From Saccharothrix deserti (GTDB lineage: Bacteria; Actinomycetota; Actinomycetes; Mycobacteriales; Pseudonocardiaceae), in contig NZ_VKAB01000016.1 in NCBI RefSeq assembly GCF_009769385.1, forward strand, positions 186,001 through 250,000: 64,000 nucleotides of DNA, written 5' to 3'. The position numbers and the translations under genes were made by a program. The notes under the pieces are model-generated. The model made no database searches. It was not told where the DNA came from and worked only from the letters and a program-made list of their open reading frames with translations. This document shows, piece after piece, positions 16,017 through 24,018 of this stretch. The stretch's first letter is position 1; each line of letters starts with the position of its first letter.

Positions 16017-17056
16017 TGGCCGTCGTCGAGGTGCGCGAGCTGGTCAAGCACTACGACGGTGGACGGGTGCACGCGATCGACGGCGTGGACCTGTCCGCCG
16101 GCGACGGCGAGTACCTGGTGCTGCTCGGGCCGTCGGGCTGCGGCAAGACCACGCTGCTGCGCACCCTCGCGGGCCTGGAGGTGCCGACGAGCGGCGACGT
16201 GCTGATCGGCGGCCGGGTGGTGACCCGGCTGCCGCCGCGCGCCCGCAAGATCGCCATGGTGTTCCAGAGCTACGCGCTCTACCCGCACAAGACGGTGTTC
16301 GCGAACATCATCTTCCCGCTGCGGGCCCAGGGCGTGCCGCCCGAGGAGCGCCACCGCAAGGTGCGGTGGGCGGCCGAGCTGCTGGACATCGGGCCGCTGC
16401 TGGGCCGCAAGCCCAGACAGCTCTCCGGCGGCGAGCGGCAGCGGGTGGCGCTGGCGCGGGCGCTGGTGCGCGAGCCGCAGGTGTTCCTGCTCGACGAGCC
16501 GCTGTCCAACCTGGACGCGAAGCTGCGCGCCAGCGCGCGGGACGAGCTCAAGCGGTTCCAGGCCGAGATCGGGACCACGACGATCTACGTGACCCACGAC
16601 CAGGTCGAGGCGATGGGCCTGGGTGACCGCATCGTCGTGCTGGCCGCGGGGAAGGTGCGCCAGGTCGGGCCGCCGGTGGAGGTCTACGACGACCCGGCCG
16701 ACACGTTCGTCGCGACGTTCATCGGCTCGCCGCCGATGAACCTCGTCACCCGCGAAGGCCGGCTCGTCGGGTTCCGGCCCGAACACCTGCTGCCCGTGGA
16801 GGACGTGCGCTCGCCGGATCGGGTGAGCGTGCCGCTGGCCGTGGACCGCATCGAGTACCTGTCCGGCGACCGGCACGTGTACGGCGTGGCGTCCCGGATC
16901 GGCGAGGAGACCAGGGTCGTCGCCCGCCTGCCCGCCACGGTGGACACGCCGATCGCGGCCGGGGAGACGCACGACTTCGCGGTGGACGCCCGTCGACTGC
17001 GGTTCTTCGACGCCGAAACGGGACTGCGCGCGGAACCCGTCCGGTTGGAGGGTTGA
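16016..17056 (+). CDS. ABC transporter ATPase, UgpC/MsmK type
   Basis: 346 residues; ATG overlaps the upstream stop (TGATG). Walker A GPSGCGKTT (about 38-46), Q-loop MVFQSYALYPHKTV, signature LSGGERQRVALARAL, Walker B VFLLDEPLSNLD and the switch histidine in YVTHDQVEAMGL are all intact. The C-terminal MalK-like OB region begins PPMNLVTREGRLVGFRPEH. It powers the importer. Unlike many actinobacteria, which share one MsiK, this operon carries its own ATPase. Confidence 0.95.
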   Translation: MAVVEVRELVKHYDGGRVHAIDGVDLSAGDGEYLVLLGPSGCGKTTLLRTLAGLEVPTSGDVLIGGRVVTRLPPRARKIAMVFQSYALYPHKTVFANIIFPLRAQGVPPEERHRKVRWAAELLDIGPLLGRKPRQLSGGERQRVALARALVREPQVFLLDEPLSNLDAKLRASARDELKRFQAEIGTTTIYVTHDQVEAMGLGDRIVVLAAGKVRQVGPPVEVYDDPADTFVATFIGSPPMNLVTREGRLVGFRPEHLLPVEDVRSPDRVSVPLAVDRIEYLSGDRHVYGVASRIGEETRVVARLPATVDTPIAAGETHDFAVDARRLRFFDAETGLRAEPVRLEG

Positions 17057-17057
17057 C

Positions 17058-17951
17058 GTGGCGACCAGGCTCGCGGACCGGGCGGGGCTGCTCGCCTGGC
17101 TCTTCCTGCTGCCCAGCGTGCTCTACATCGTCGCGCTGGTCGCGGTGCCGTTCGCGCTGGCGATCGCGTTCGCGCTGTCCGACGTGAGCGCCGGCGACCC
17201 GTCCTACGACTACGTCGGCGGCCGCAACTTCGAACGGGTCTTCGACGACCCGGTGTTCTGGCGCTCACTGGGCAACACGTTCGTCTTCACCGGGATCTCC
17301 ATGGTGCTGATCGTGGTGCTGGGCAAGGTGCTGGCGAACATCCTGGTGGCCGACTTCCGCGGCAAGTGGCTGGTGCGGTTCCTGGTCCTGCTGCCGTGGA
17401 CCACGCCGGTCGCGCTGTCGTCGATCTCCTGGCTGTGGCTGCTGGACTCCATCTACTCGCCGATCGACTGGGTACTGCGCTTCTTCGGTTTCCTCGGTCC
17501 GGGCGAGAACCTGTACTGGCTCGGCCAACCGGGTCTGGCGATGACGTCGGTGATCGCCGTGCACGTGTGGCGGCTCACCCCGTTGGCGGCGGTGATCATG
17601 ATGGCGGGGCTGGTCGCGATACCCCGTGACATCGAAGAGCAGGCGATGGTCGACGGCGCGGGGTACTGGCGCCGGATGTTCGAGATCAAGATCCCGCTCG
17701 TGCTGCCGGTGGCGGCGGTCGCCGCGCTGTTCGGCGCCGTCTTCACGTTCACCGACATGGCGGTGGTGCGCGTGCTGACCAGGGGCGGTCCCAACGACGC
17801 CACGCAGGTGCTGGCCAGTTGGGCGTTCTACCGGGGCATCGAGGGCGGCGACGTGGGGCAGGGCGCGGCCATCGCGCTGTTCCTCTTCCCACTGCTGTTG
17901 GCCGCCGCGATCGCGATCCTCCGCGTGGTGCGCCGGATCGAGGTGTGGTGA
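17058..17951 (+). CDS. ABC transporter permease, MalF/UgpA type
   Basis: 297 residues, GTG start 2 nt after the ATPase stop region. Six transmembrane helices; the first spans GLLAWLFLLPSVLYIVALVA. The cytoplasmic coupling EAA loop reads EEQAMVDGAGYWRRMFEIKI, followed by PLVLPV. It forms the pore with the next permease. Confidence 0.93.
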   Translation: MATRLADRAGLLAWLFLLPSVLYIVALVAVPFALAIAFALSDVSAGDPSYDYVGGRNFERVFDDPVFWRSLGNTFVFTGISMVLIVVLGKVLANILVADFRGKWLVRFLVLLPWTTPVALSSISWLWLLDSIYSPIDWVLRFFGFLGPGENLYWLGQPGLAMTSVIAVHVWRLTPLAAVIMMAGLVAIPRDIEEQAMVDGAGYWRRMFEIKIPLVLPVAAVAALFGAVFTFTDMAVVRVLTRGGPNDATQVLASWAFYRGIEGGDVGQGAAIALFLFPLLLAAAIAILRVVRRIEVW

Positions 17952-18802
17952 TGAACAGGTACGCGGTCCGGCGCGTCTCGGCGCGGATCGGCGTGTACGT
18001 CGCCGCGATCGTCGCGGCCCTGCTGTGCGCCGGACCGTTCCTGTGGAGCCTGGTCACGGCGTTCAAGCAGAACCGGGACCTCTACGACCCGACGAACAAC
18101 CCGTTCGTGTTCAACCGCCCGGCCACTCCCGACCACGTGACCTACCTGTTCACCGACACCGCGTTCCTCACCTTCACCTGGAACACGCTGTGGGTGGGCG
18201 TCCTGGTCGTGCTGATCACGCTGGTGCTCGCCCTGCCCGCCGCGTACGCGCTCGCGCGCCTGGACCGGCCGTGGTCCGGGCCGCTGGCCGTCGCCATCTT
18301 CCTCGTCTACCTGGTGCCGCCGAGCCTGCTGTTCCTGTCCCTGTCGCGGGTGGTCGTCGCGATCGGCCTGCAGGACTCGACGTGGTCGTTGGTGCTGGTG
18401 TACCCGACGATCACCATCCCGGTGTCGGTCTGGCTGCTGATGGGGTTCCTCAAGGGGATTCCGCGCGACATCGAGGAGCAGGCGATGGTCGACGGGTACA
18501 GCCGACTGGGCGCGTTCGTGCGAGCGGTGATCCCCCTCGTGTTCCCCGGGATCGTGGCGGTCGTGGTGTTCGCCTTCACGTTGACCGCCAGCGAGTTCAT
18601 CTACGCGCTGGCGTTCGTGGCGCCTACCGAGGAGATGCCGGTGAGCACGGGCGTGCCCACCCAGTTGGTGCGCGGCGACGTGTTCTTCTGGCAGTCGCTC
18701 CAGGCCGCCACCGTGGCGGTCGCGGTGCCCATCGCGTTCGTGTTCAACCTGTTCCTGGACCGGTTCGTCGCCGGTTTCACCATGGGCTCGGTCAAGGGGT
18801 GA
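17951..18802 (+). CDS. ABC transporter permease, MalG/UgpE type
   Basis: 283 residues; ATG overlaps the upstream stop (TGATG). Six transmembrane helices, with EAA loop EEQAMVDGYSRLGAFVRAVI and then PLVFPG. It ends FMVGFTMGSVKG-like (AGFTMGSVKG), as MalG proteins do. It is the last gene of the importer operon. No glycosidase or LacI regulator accompanies the operon, so the substrate is open. Confidence 0.93.
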   Translation: MNRYAVRRVSARIGVYVAAIVAALLCAGPFLWSLVTAFKQNRDLYDPTNNPFVFNRPATPDHVTYLFTDTAFLTFTWNTLWVGVLVVLITLVLALPAAYALARLDRPWSGPLAVAIFLVYLVPPSLLFLSLSRVVVAIGLQDSTWSLVLVYPTITIPVSVWLLMGFLKGIPRDIEEQAMVDGYSRLGAFVRAVIPLVFPGIVAVVVFAFTLTASEFIYALAFVAPTEEMPVSTGVPTQLVRGDVFFWQSLQAATVAVAVPIAFVFNLFLDRFVAGFTMGSVKG

Positions 18803-18948
18803 GCACCGGTCGAGGACCGCGGCGCGGCGGGTTCCGCGATATATCCACTGATAACCAGGGGTGCACGAGAAAAGGTTGTCATCGTCTTTGTTTTGTTATG
18901 ATGACCATCATCACCCGTCTTTTCCATCTGGTATGTGCGCGATCCTGC

Positions 18949-18954
18949 TACGTT
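18949..18954 (+). promoter_or_regulatory. Candidate leaderless -10 element (TACGTT)
   Basis: TANNNT-type hexamer followed by 8 nt and then ATG at 18963. There is no ribosome site upstream of that ATG, which supports a leaderless transcript. Confidence 0.4.
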
Positions 18955-18962
18955 TCGCCGCT

Positions 18963-19850
18963 ATGAGTGTGATCAACAAACGAGGGATCACGGCCGCGCT
19001 TCTCGTGGCCGCCTGTTCCGTCCCGGTAGCCGCTCCGGTGGCCGGTGCCGCGCCTGCTGCCGCCGCCGCGGTTTCGGCAGGCCAGGACGACTACGCCGGC
19101 CAGGGCGAGCACAAAGGCCGCTTCGACCCGAAGCTGCTGGGCCGGATCCTCCGGGCGAACGCCTATGCGGAAAGCCGCCCCGGTTTCGCCGGAATCGTGG
19201 TGCGGGACCGGAAGACCGGTGCGGTCTGGCGCAACACCGACTCGGACACGCTGGTCTGGGCCTGTTCCACCCCCAAACTCGCCATGGTCGTCGACCTGCT
19301 GCTGCGCAACGACGCCGGTGCCATCACGCTGACGGCCGAGGACCGCGACCTGATGCACCGGATGCTGAATTCCAGCGACGACAACGCGGCGCACGCGCTG
19401 TGGACCCGATACGGCGGCGAGCAGGAGTTCGCGGCCCGCTTCCCCTCCTACGGGATGACCGACATGCGGTTCACCGATGAGCACCCGCACCACTGGGGCT
19501 GGATCCTCACCACGGCCGACGACCTCGACCGGCTGATGAACTACGTGTTGACCAAACTCCCGGCCGCCCACCGCGACTACATCGTCAACGAGATGCGCTC
19601 GGTCGACGTCAACCAGCAGTGGGGAGTGTGGGGAGCCGGCTCCGCGGCCCGACCGGGCAACAAGAACGGCTGGTCCGACGACAACGACGACGGCTCGTGG
19701 CTGATGAACTCGGTGGGCTTCGTCGGCCCCGACGAGCGCTACACCCTCGCGGTCATGAACAACACGCAGGTGGTCGAGAACGGTTACGACGTGGGCATGG
19801 AAACCACGACCGGGATCAGCAGGATCATGTTCGACGGCTACTTCCGCTGA
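18963..19850 (+). CDS. Secreted serine hydrolase with class A beta-lactamase fold
   Basis: 295 residues with a signal peptide (GITAALLVAACSVPVAAPVA, cleavage near AGAAPA). Catalytic serine motif SxxK is in ACSTPKLAMV, the second motif lies in NSSDDNAAHALW, and the third appears as KNGWS in place of KTG. The changed third motif and the sequence WGWILTTADDLDRLM fit the beta-lactamase-related, penicillin-binding hydrolases of actinomycetes rather than a proven beta-lactamase. Substrate could be a cell-wall peptide or a beta-lactam. The start has no ribosome site but a TANNNT hexamer 8 nt upstream. Terminator directly downstream. Confidence 0.8.
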   Translation: MSVINKRGITAALLVAACSVPVAAPVAGAAPAAAAAVSAGQDDYAGQGEHKGRFDPKLLGRILRANAYAESRPGFAGIVVRDRKTGAVWRNTDSDTLVWACSTPKLAMVVDLLLRNDAGAITLTAEDRDLMHRMLNSSDDNAAHALWTRYGGEQEFAARFPSYGMTDMRFTDEHPHHWGWILTTADDLDRLMNYVLTKLPAAHRDYIVNEMRSVDVNQQWGVWGAGSAARPGNKNGWSDDNDDGSWLMNSVGFVGPDERYTLAVMNNTQVVENGYDVGMETTTGISRIMFDGYFR

Positions 19851-19877
19851 TCGCTCGGCTCGACAGGCAGCCTTCCA

Positions 19878-19906
19878 CCCACTACGTCCATTGTGGACGT
19901 AGTGGG
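19878..19906 (+). terminator. Strong hairpin terminator
   Basis: Perfect 13-bp stem cccactacgtcca (19878-19890) / tggacgtagtggg (19894-19906) with a 3-nt loop, 27 nt after the hydrolase stop codon. Confidence 0.85.
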
Positions 19907-19948
19907 GATTCCTGTTGTCAGCTAAGGGAAATGTCGGGCGGGTTTCGC

Positions 19949-19954
19949 TAGTAT
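19949..19954 (+). promoter_or_regulatory. Leaderless -10 element (TAGTAT)
   Basis: TAGTAT followed by 6 nt and ATG 19961. No Shine-Dalgarno sequence is present, so the transcript probably begins at the start codon. Confidence 0.55.
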
Positions 19955-19960
19955 CGAGGC

Positions 19961-20452
19961 ATGTCAACCATTTCGAGTGAGCCGCGGGTGAACCTGAAGA
20001 CGGTCACCTCCGACGTGTCCGCCGCCATGCGGGCGCTGCACCTCTCGGCCGCGGACGCCGCGGCGCGTGCCGGGGTGCCCGCCGCGCTGCTGGAGCTGGT
20101 GCGCCTGCGCGTCTCGCAGATCAACGGGTGCGAGTTCTGCATCGACCTGCACGCCCGCGACGCCCGGACCGGTGGCGAGTCGGAGCAGCGGCTGGCCGCC
20201 CTGAGCGGCTGGTCGGAGTCGCCGCTGTTCGACGCGCGGGAGAAGGCCGCGCTCGCGCTGGCCGAGGCGATCACCCTCGTGCACGACGGACGGGTGCCGG
20301 ACGGGGTGTACCGGGCCGCCGCCGGCGAGTTCGACGAGCAGGCGCTCGCCGCGCTCATCTGGGTCAGCACCGTGATCAACTCCTACAACCGCATCGCGAT
20401 CAGCACTCGCATGGTCCCCGCCGCTCAGCCGTCCACGACGACCTCAAGCTGA
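19961..20452 (+). CDS. AhpD/carboxymuconolactone decarboxylase-family alkylhydroperoxidase
   Basis: 163 residues. The signature VSQINGCEFCIDLHARDAR holds the redox pair Cys57 and Cys60 and the downstream His64 of AhpD-like enzymes, which reduce hydroperoxides through a CxxC relay. The helical body (LLELVRLRVS, EKAALALAEAIT, ALAALIWVSTVINSYNRIAI) matches the family and its usual length. Expressed from a leaderless promoter. Its 3' end overlaps the convergent pabC-like gene by 28 bp, so no terminator separates them. Confidence 0.88.
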   Translation: MSTISSEPRVNLKTVTSDVSAAMRALHLSAADAAARAGVPAALLELVRLRVSQINGCEFCIDLHARDARTGGESEQRLAALSGWSESPLFDAREKAALALAEAITLVHDGRVPDGVYRAAAGEFDEQALAALIWVSTVINSYNRIAISTRMVPAAQPSTTTSS

Positions 20453-21198
20453 CACGGCAGCGTGGCGGAGAGCGGGTCCAGCGGCGTGCGCAGCCGTTCG
20501 ACCCGCTCCCGCCACTGCCGCACGCGCGTGCCGCGGCCGGCCGGGACGTCGCACCCGACCCACCCGCTCACCAACCGGATGCCGTGCAGGGCGTTGAGCA
20601 GCCACACCTCCCGGTCGGCCAACTCCTCGACCCGGCGGGCACGGCGATCCGTCCGGATCCCGTTCGCCCTGGCCAGGTCCTTCACCAGCTCGGCGGTGGT
20701 GCCGACCAGCGCCGGGATCTCCTCGGGAGGCGAGCACAGCACGTCGTCCTCCCACCACAGGATCGACGACGTCGCCGCTTCGACCACGATGCCGTCCGCC
20801 GTCCGCAGCAGCGCTTCCTGGGCCTGGTGGTTCGCCGCCTCGGCACGCAGTCGGCCCATCGCGAGGAGGTCGGGTCCCTTGCGGGTCGGACTGCGCCGGT
20901 GATCGGCCGCGTCCGGCACCCACACCCGCACGGATCCGCCGCGCGCGGGCGCCCGGCGGATCCGCAGGCGCAGCGCCGGCGGATCACCGATGAGCTCCGC
21001 CCGCGGGAACCACGCGCCCGAGCGGGGCAGCACGGCGATCGCATCGCGCCAGAACGCGTGCAACTCGTCCGGTGTGACGGCACCGAGCTCCAGACAGGCC
21101 CGGGTGAACCTGACGACGTGCCGATCCAGCGACCGCACCGCCCCGTTCAGCACCAGCCAGGAGTCGGCCACCAGCAGAGACCCGTCGTCGATTCTCAT
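20425..21198 (-). CDS. pabC: Class IV aminotransferase-fold enzyme, probable 4-amino-4-deoxychorismate lyase
   Basis: 257 residues, ATG directly abutting the stop of the hydroxylase gene (TGAATG). Class IV PLP fold: PLP lysine in TRKGPDLLAMGRLRAEA (Lys107), then QEALLRTADGIVVEAATSSI, the conserved E-x-x-x-S-x-I cofactor-cradle region. The N-terminus SWLVLNGAVRSLDRHVVRF is the domain 1 signature, with R-x-x-x-H-x-x-R-F. With the fused PabAB in the same operon, the likely reaction is ADC to p-aminobenzoate plus pyruvate. A D-amino-acid or branched-chain aminotransferase role is less likely from context. Confidence 0.75.
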   Translation of the reverse strand: MRIDDGSLLVADSWLVLNGAVRSLDRHVVRFTRACLELGAVTPDELHAFWRDAIAVLPRSGAWFPRAELIGDPPALRLRIRRAPARGGSVRVWVPDAADHRRSPTRKGPDLLAMGRLRAEAANHQAQEALLRTADGIVVEAATSSILWWEDDVLCSPPEEIPALVGTTAELVKDLARANGIRTDRRARRVEELADREVWLLNALHGIRLVSGWVGCDVPAGRGTRVRQWRERVERLRTPLDPLSATLPCQLEVVVDG

Positions 21199-22416
21199 TC
21201 AGATACCCGTCCCGCTCGTCAAAACCCCTGGTCGCGGCCCGTAGGGTGCGCGCTCCAGCCACTCACCGAACCTCGGCACCACCGGTGCCAGGCGTGCCGC
21301 CGCCGTCCGCCGCAGCCGGGCCGCCGCGCTGGGCGGACGCAGGTGCCGCAGTGCCGCACCCGCGGCGGCGCTGTTGACCTGCGCCGCCGCACGCCTGGCG
21401 GTGACGAACTCGGAGACGGCGTCGGCGTTCGCCCCGGGGGAACGGCGGCCGGTCGCGATGGCGTCCGCCGCCGCCCGTGCGTCGACGAAACCGCTGTTCA
21501 TGCCGCGTGCGCCGAAGGGCGGGAACAGGTGGGCGGCCTCCCCCACGAGCAGCACCCGCCGGTGCGGGTCGGTGAAGTCGTCCGCGATGAGCTGGAGGAA
21601 CCGGTACACCGAGATCGCGGTGATGCGCGCGGTCGGCGTCGGTCCGATCAGGTCGGGCAGCCACCGCCGCACCTCCGCCGGCGAGGCGATGACGTCCGGG
21701 TCGTCACCGGCACGGCTCTGCACGTCGACCTGGAAGCCCGACGCGTAGGGCACGATCAGCACGCCGCGGCCGTCCGCGGCTGGGTGTTCGTAGTGCATCA
21801 CCCGCTCCAGGCTCGGTGTGCCGCCGGGCTCGTCGGCGACGTCGACGACCACGTGGAAGCCGTCCGAGGCGGCCGAGCCGGTCAACGGCACGCCCGTGCT
21901 CTTGCGCACCGTCGACCTGGCACCGTCGGCTCCCACGACGTGGCTGCCCCAGCAGGTCTCACCACCGGCGGTGGTGACGATGACCCCGTCGGAGTCCGCG
22001 GACACCTCGGTGACCGGGTGGTTCCACCGGATCTCCACCCCTGCCCGTTCACAGGCGTGGCGCAGGATGCGCTCGGTCTCGCTCTGCCGCAGGCTGGTGA
22101 ACGGCGGCAGGCCGCGGGAGGCGTCGCGCGCCGGGTACTCCCGCGCGTACACCTGCCGCCCTCGGTACAGGGTGCGCCGGACGTTCCAGAGCACGCCGTG
22201 TGCCGCGACCTCGGCTCCCAGACCCGGGCTGGTGGTTTCCAGCAGCGCCAGCGACTCGCCGTGCACGTAGAGGGCACGGCTGCCGGTGCGGACCCGGTCG
22301 GCGGGGTCGGCTTCGAGCAGGACCACGGGAATCCGCCGGGCGCGCAGGGCCAGCGCCGCGAAGAGCCCCACCGGGCCCGCGCCCACGACGATCACCGGCC
22401 CCGCCGCCTCAGCCAC
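21199..22416 (-). CDS. FAD-dependent aromatic monooxygenase (p-hydroxybenzoate hydroxylase type)
   Basis: 405 residues, group A flavoprotein monooxygenase that would hydroxylate an aromatic ring using NAD(P)H and O2. FAD fold VIVVGAGPVGLFAALAL (8-24), the middle motif HVVGADGARSTVRKSTG, and the second FAD motif VLLVGEAAHLFPPFGARGMNSG with GE in place of GD. The start overlaps the end of the upstream ligase by 8 nt, so the genes are coupled. In this operon the natural candidate substrate is p-aminobenzoate or its thioester/adenylate product. Family knowledge allows ring hydroxylation or oxidative decarboxylation, and the sequence does not distinguish them. Confidence 0.82.
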   Translation of the reverse strand: MAEAAGPVIVVGAGPVGLFAALALRARRIPVVLLEADPADRVRTGSRALYVHGESLALLETTSPGLGAEVAAHGVLWNVRRTLYRGRQVYAREYPARDASRGLPPFTSLRQSETERILRHACERAGVEIRWNHPVTEVSADSDGVIVTTAGGETCWGSHVVGADGARSTVRKSTGVPLTGSAASDGFHVVVDVADEPGGTPSLERVMHYEHPAADGRGVLIVPYASGFQVDVQSRAGDDPDVIASPAEVRRWLPDLIGPTPTARITAISVYRFLQLIADDFTDPHRRVLLVGEAAHLFPPFGARGMNSGFVDARAAADAIATGRRSPGANADAVSEFVTARRAAAQVNSAAAGAALRHLRPPSAAARLRRTAAARLAPVVPRFGEWLERAPYGPRPGVLTSGTGI

Positions 22417-23986
22417 GGGCCACCGCGCTGTCCCCCGCGGCGATCAACTGGGCGAGCGCCACGCGCTTGATCTTCCACGTCGACGTCCTGGGCAGGTCGT
22501 CGAACGCCCACTGCTGCGGTGCGCCCAGGTTCGGCAGGTCGGCCGTCGCCCGCCGCCACCGGGCCGGCCCCAGCGGCGCCCCGGTGCGGGTGCACACCAC
22601 CGGCACCGCCACCCCGCCCGCGCCGGGAACCACGACCACCTCGCGCAGCTCGTCCAGCCGGGACATCAGCACGTCCTCGATCCGCAGGTTGCTGTCCACG
22701 TCGTCGATCCGGTCGATCTCGCGGTCGATCAGGTGCAGTCCGCCCCACCAGCTGCGGGTGCCCATGTCGCCCATGCGCCACCAGCGCCTGTTGAGCTGCG
22801 CGTCGAACCTGTCCTGCGCTCCCTGGTAGGTGAGGATCCGGCCACGGGTGCGCGCCTCGATGTGCCCGACCGTTCCGCGTGGCGCCGGGGCGCCGGAATC
22901 GTCGGTGATCCGGACCTTGGTGAAGCCGGGGATGCCCATGCCCACCAGCCGTCCGTTGCCGCGCAACGCGCCTCGCTCGGTGAAGACGCGCACGGCCACC
23001 GGCCCGGTCTCGCTCTGCCCGTAGAGCTGCACGAGGTACTTCCCGCGCCGCTGGGACGCGCCGAGCAGCCGTTGCACGGTGCGCGGGTGGATGGCGTCGA
23101 ACGTGCTGCTGAAGCAGCGGACGTCGCGCAACGGTTCTCCCGGGGCGTCCACCAGGTCTTCCCACAGCACGAACGTGTTGGGGTGCGTCTCCACCACACC
23201 CGGCCTCCACCGGGTCAGCAGCGGGCCGACCGAGGCGGGGTCGTGGTTCACGAGCAGGAGCAACGGGCTGCCGCCGGACAGGAACGTGCCGAGAGCGTGG
23301 TAGAAGCGCGAGTGGACGAACGACATGCAGAAGGCCGCCGTCTCCCCGCGCACGGGGAGCGCCATGACCTTCTGCGGCACCAACCTGTTCCACAGCGCCC
23401 GGGGGCAGTGCACGGCGAGCTTGGGCACGTCGGTGGTGCCCGAGCTGTGCGTGATCAGCGCGGGCTCGTCGGGGTACAGCCGAACCGGCTTGGCCGGTCT
23501 GGTCACGAGGATGTCGGCGAGTGCCACGGCATCGCGGCTCGACCCGCTCACCAGGATCCGCCTGCTGGTCAGCCCGGAGATGTCGGTGTGCGCCATCAGC
23601 CGCGACAACGTCGTCTCGTCGGTGACCAGCAACGGCCGGTCGAGCCTGCCGAGCAGGATGCCCGCCGCGACGGCGTCCAGACCGGGCGACAACAGGACGG
23701 GCACCGCACCGATGCGGGACGCGGCACAGGCGAGCAGCGCGATGTCCGCGTTGTCGCTCTTGTGGACCGCGACGTGGCTCGCGGGCCTGACCCCGGCCGC
23801 CCACAGCTTGTCCGCCAGCCGGTCCACCAGATCGGCCATGGACCGGTACGTGTGCTGGAGCCCGTCCTCGGGAGCCACGTCCAGCGGACGGTCCAGGACG
23901 ACCGGCACGTCGCCGTGGCGGTCCGCCGCCTCGCGGAACATCTGCCCGATGTAGAAACCACTGCCGGAGAAGATCTTCTGCTGCAC
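22409..23986 (-). CDS. ANL-superfamily adenylating ligase (acyl-CoA synthetase-like), divergent
   Basis: 525 residues from GTG 23986, preceded by GAGGAG at 5-nt spacing; longer readings upstream lack a ribosome site. AMP-binding P-loop ITHSSGTTDVPKLAVH, aromatic A5-like VQLYGQSETGP, A8-like MGDMGTRSWWGGLHLIDREI, and a C-terminal catalytic lysine in RTSTWKIKRVAL, where the usual glycine of TGKI is tryptophan. The enzyme activates a carboxylate as an acyl-AMP. Divergence from the benzoate-CoA ligase next door suggests a different substrate or a non-CoA acceptor, such as amide formation. It is separated by 32 nt from that ligase. Confidence 0.8.
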   Translation of the reverse strand: MQQKIFSGSGFYIGQMFREAADRHGDVPVVLDRPLDVAPEDGLQHTYRSMADLVDRLADKLWAAGVRPASHVAVHKSDNADIALLACAASRIGAVPVLLSPGLDAVAAGILLGRLDRPLLVTDETTLSRLMAHTDISGLTSRRILVSGSSRDAVALADILVTRPAKPVRLYPDEPALITHSSGTTDVPKLAVHCPRALWNRLVPQKVMALPVRGETAAFCMSFVHSRFYHALGTFLSGGSPLLLLVNHDPASVGPLLTRWRPGVVETHPNTFVLWEDLVDAPGEPLRDVRCFSSTFDAIHPRTVQRLLGASQRRGKYLVQLYGQSETGPVAVRVFTERGALRGNGRLVGMGIPGFTKVRITDDSGAPAPRGTVGHIEARTRGRILTYQGAQDRFDAQLNRRWWRMGDMGTRSWWGGLHLIDREIDRIDDVDSNLRIEDVLMSRLDELREVVVVPGAGGVAVPVVCTRTGAPLGPARWRRATADLPNLGAPQQWAFDDLPRTSTWKIKRVALAQLIAAGDSAVARG

Positions 23987-24018
23987 GGTAACTCCTCTGT
24001 GGATAGTGGGCGGACAGG

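Noticed and set aside
18876-18902. TTGTCA ... TATGAT promoter upstream of the beta-lactamase-fold gene
   Set aside because: The spacer is only 15 bp, and a TANNNT box at leaderless distance fits the start codon better; kept out of the features. A GTCATC/GATGAC inverted repeat around it may still be an operator.
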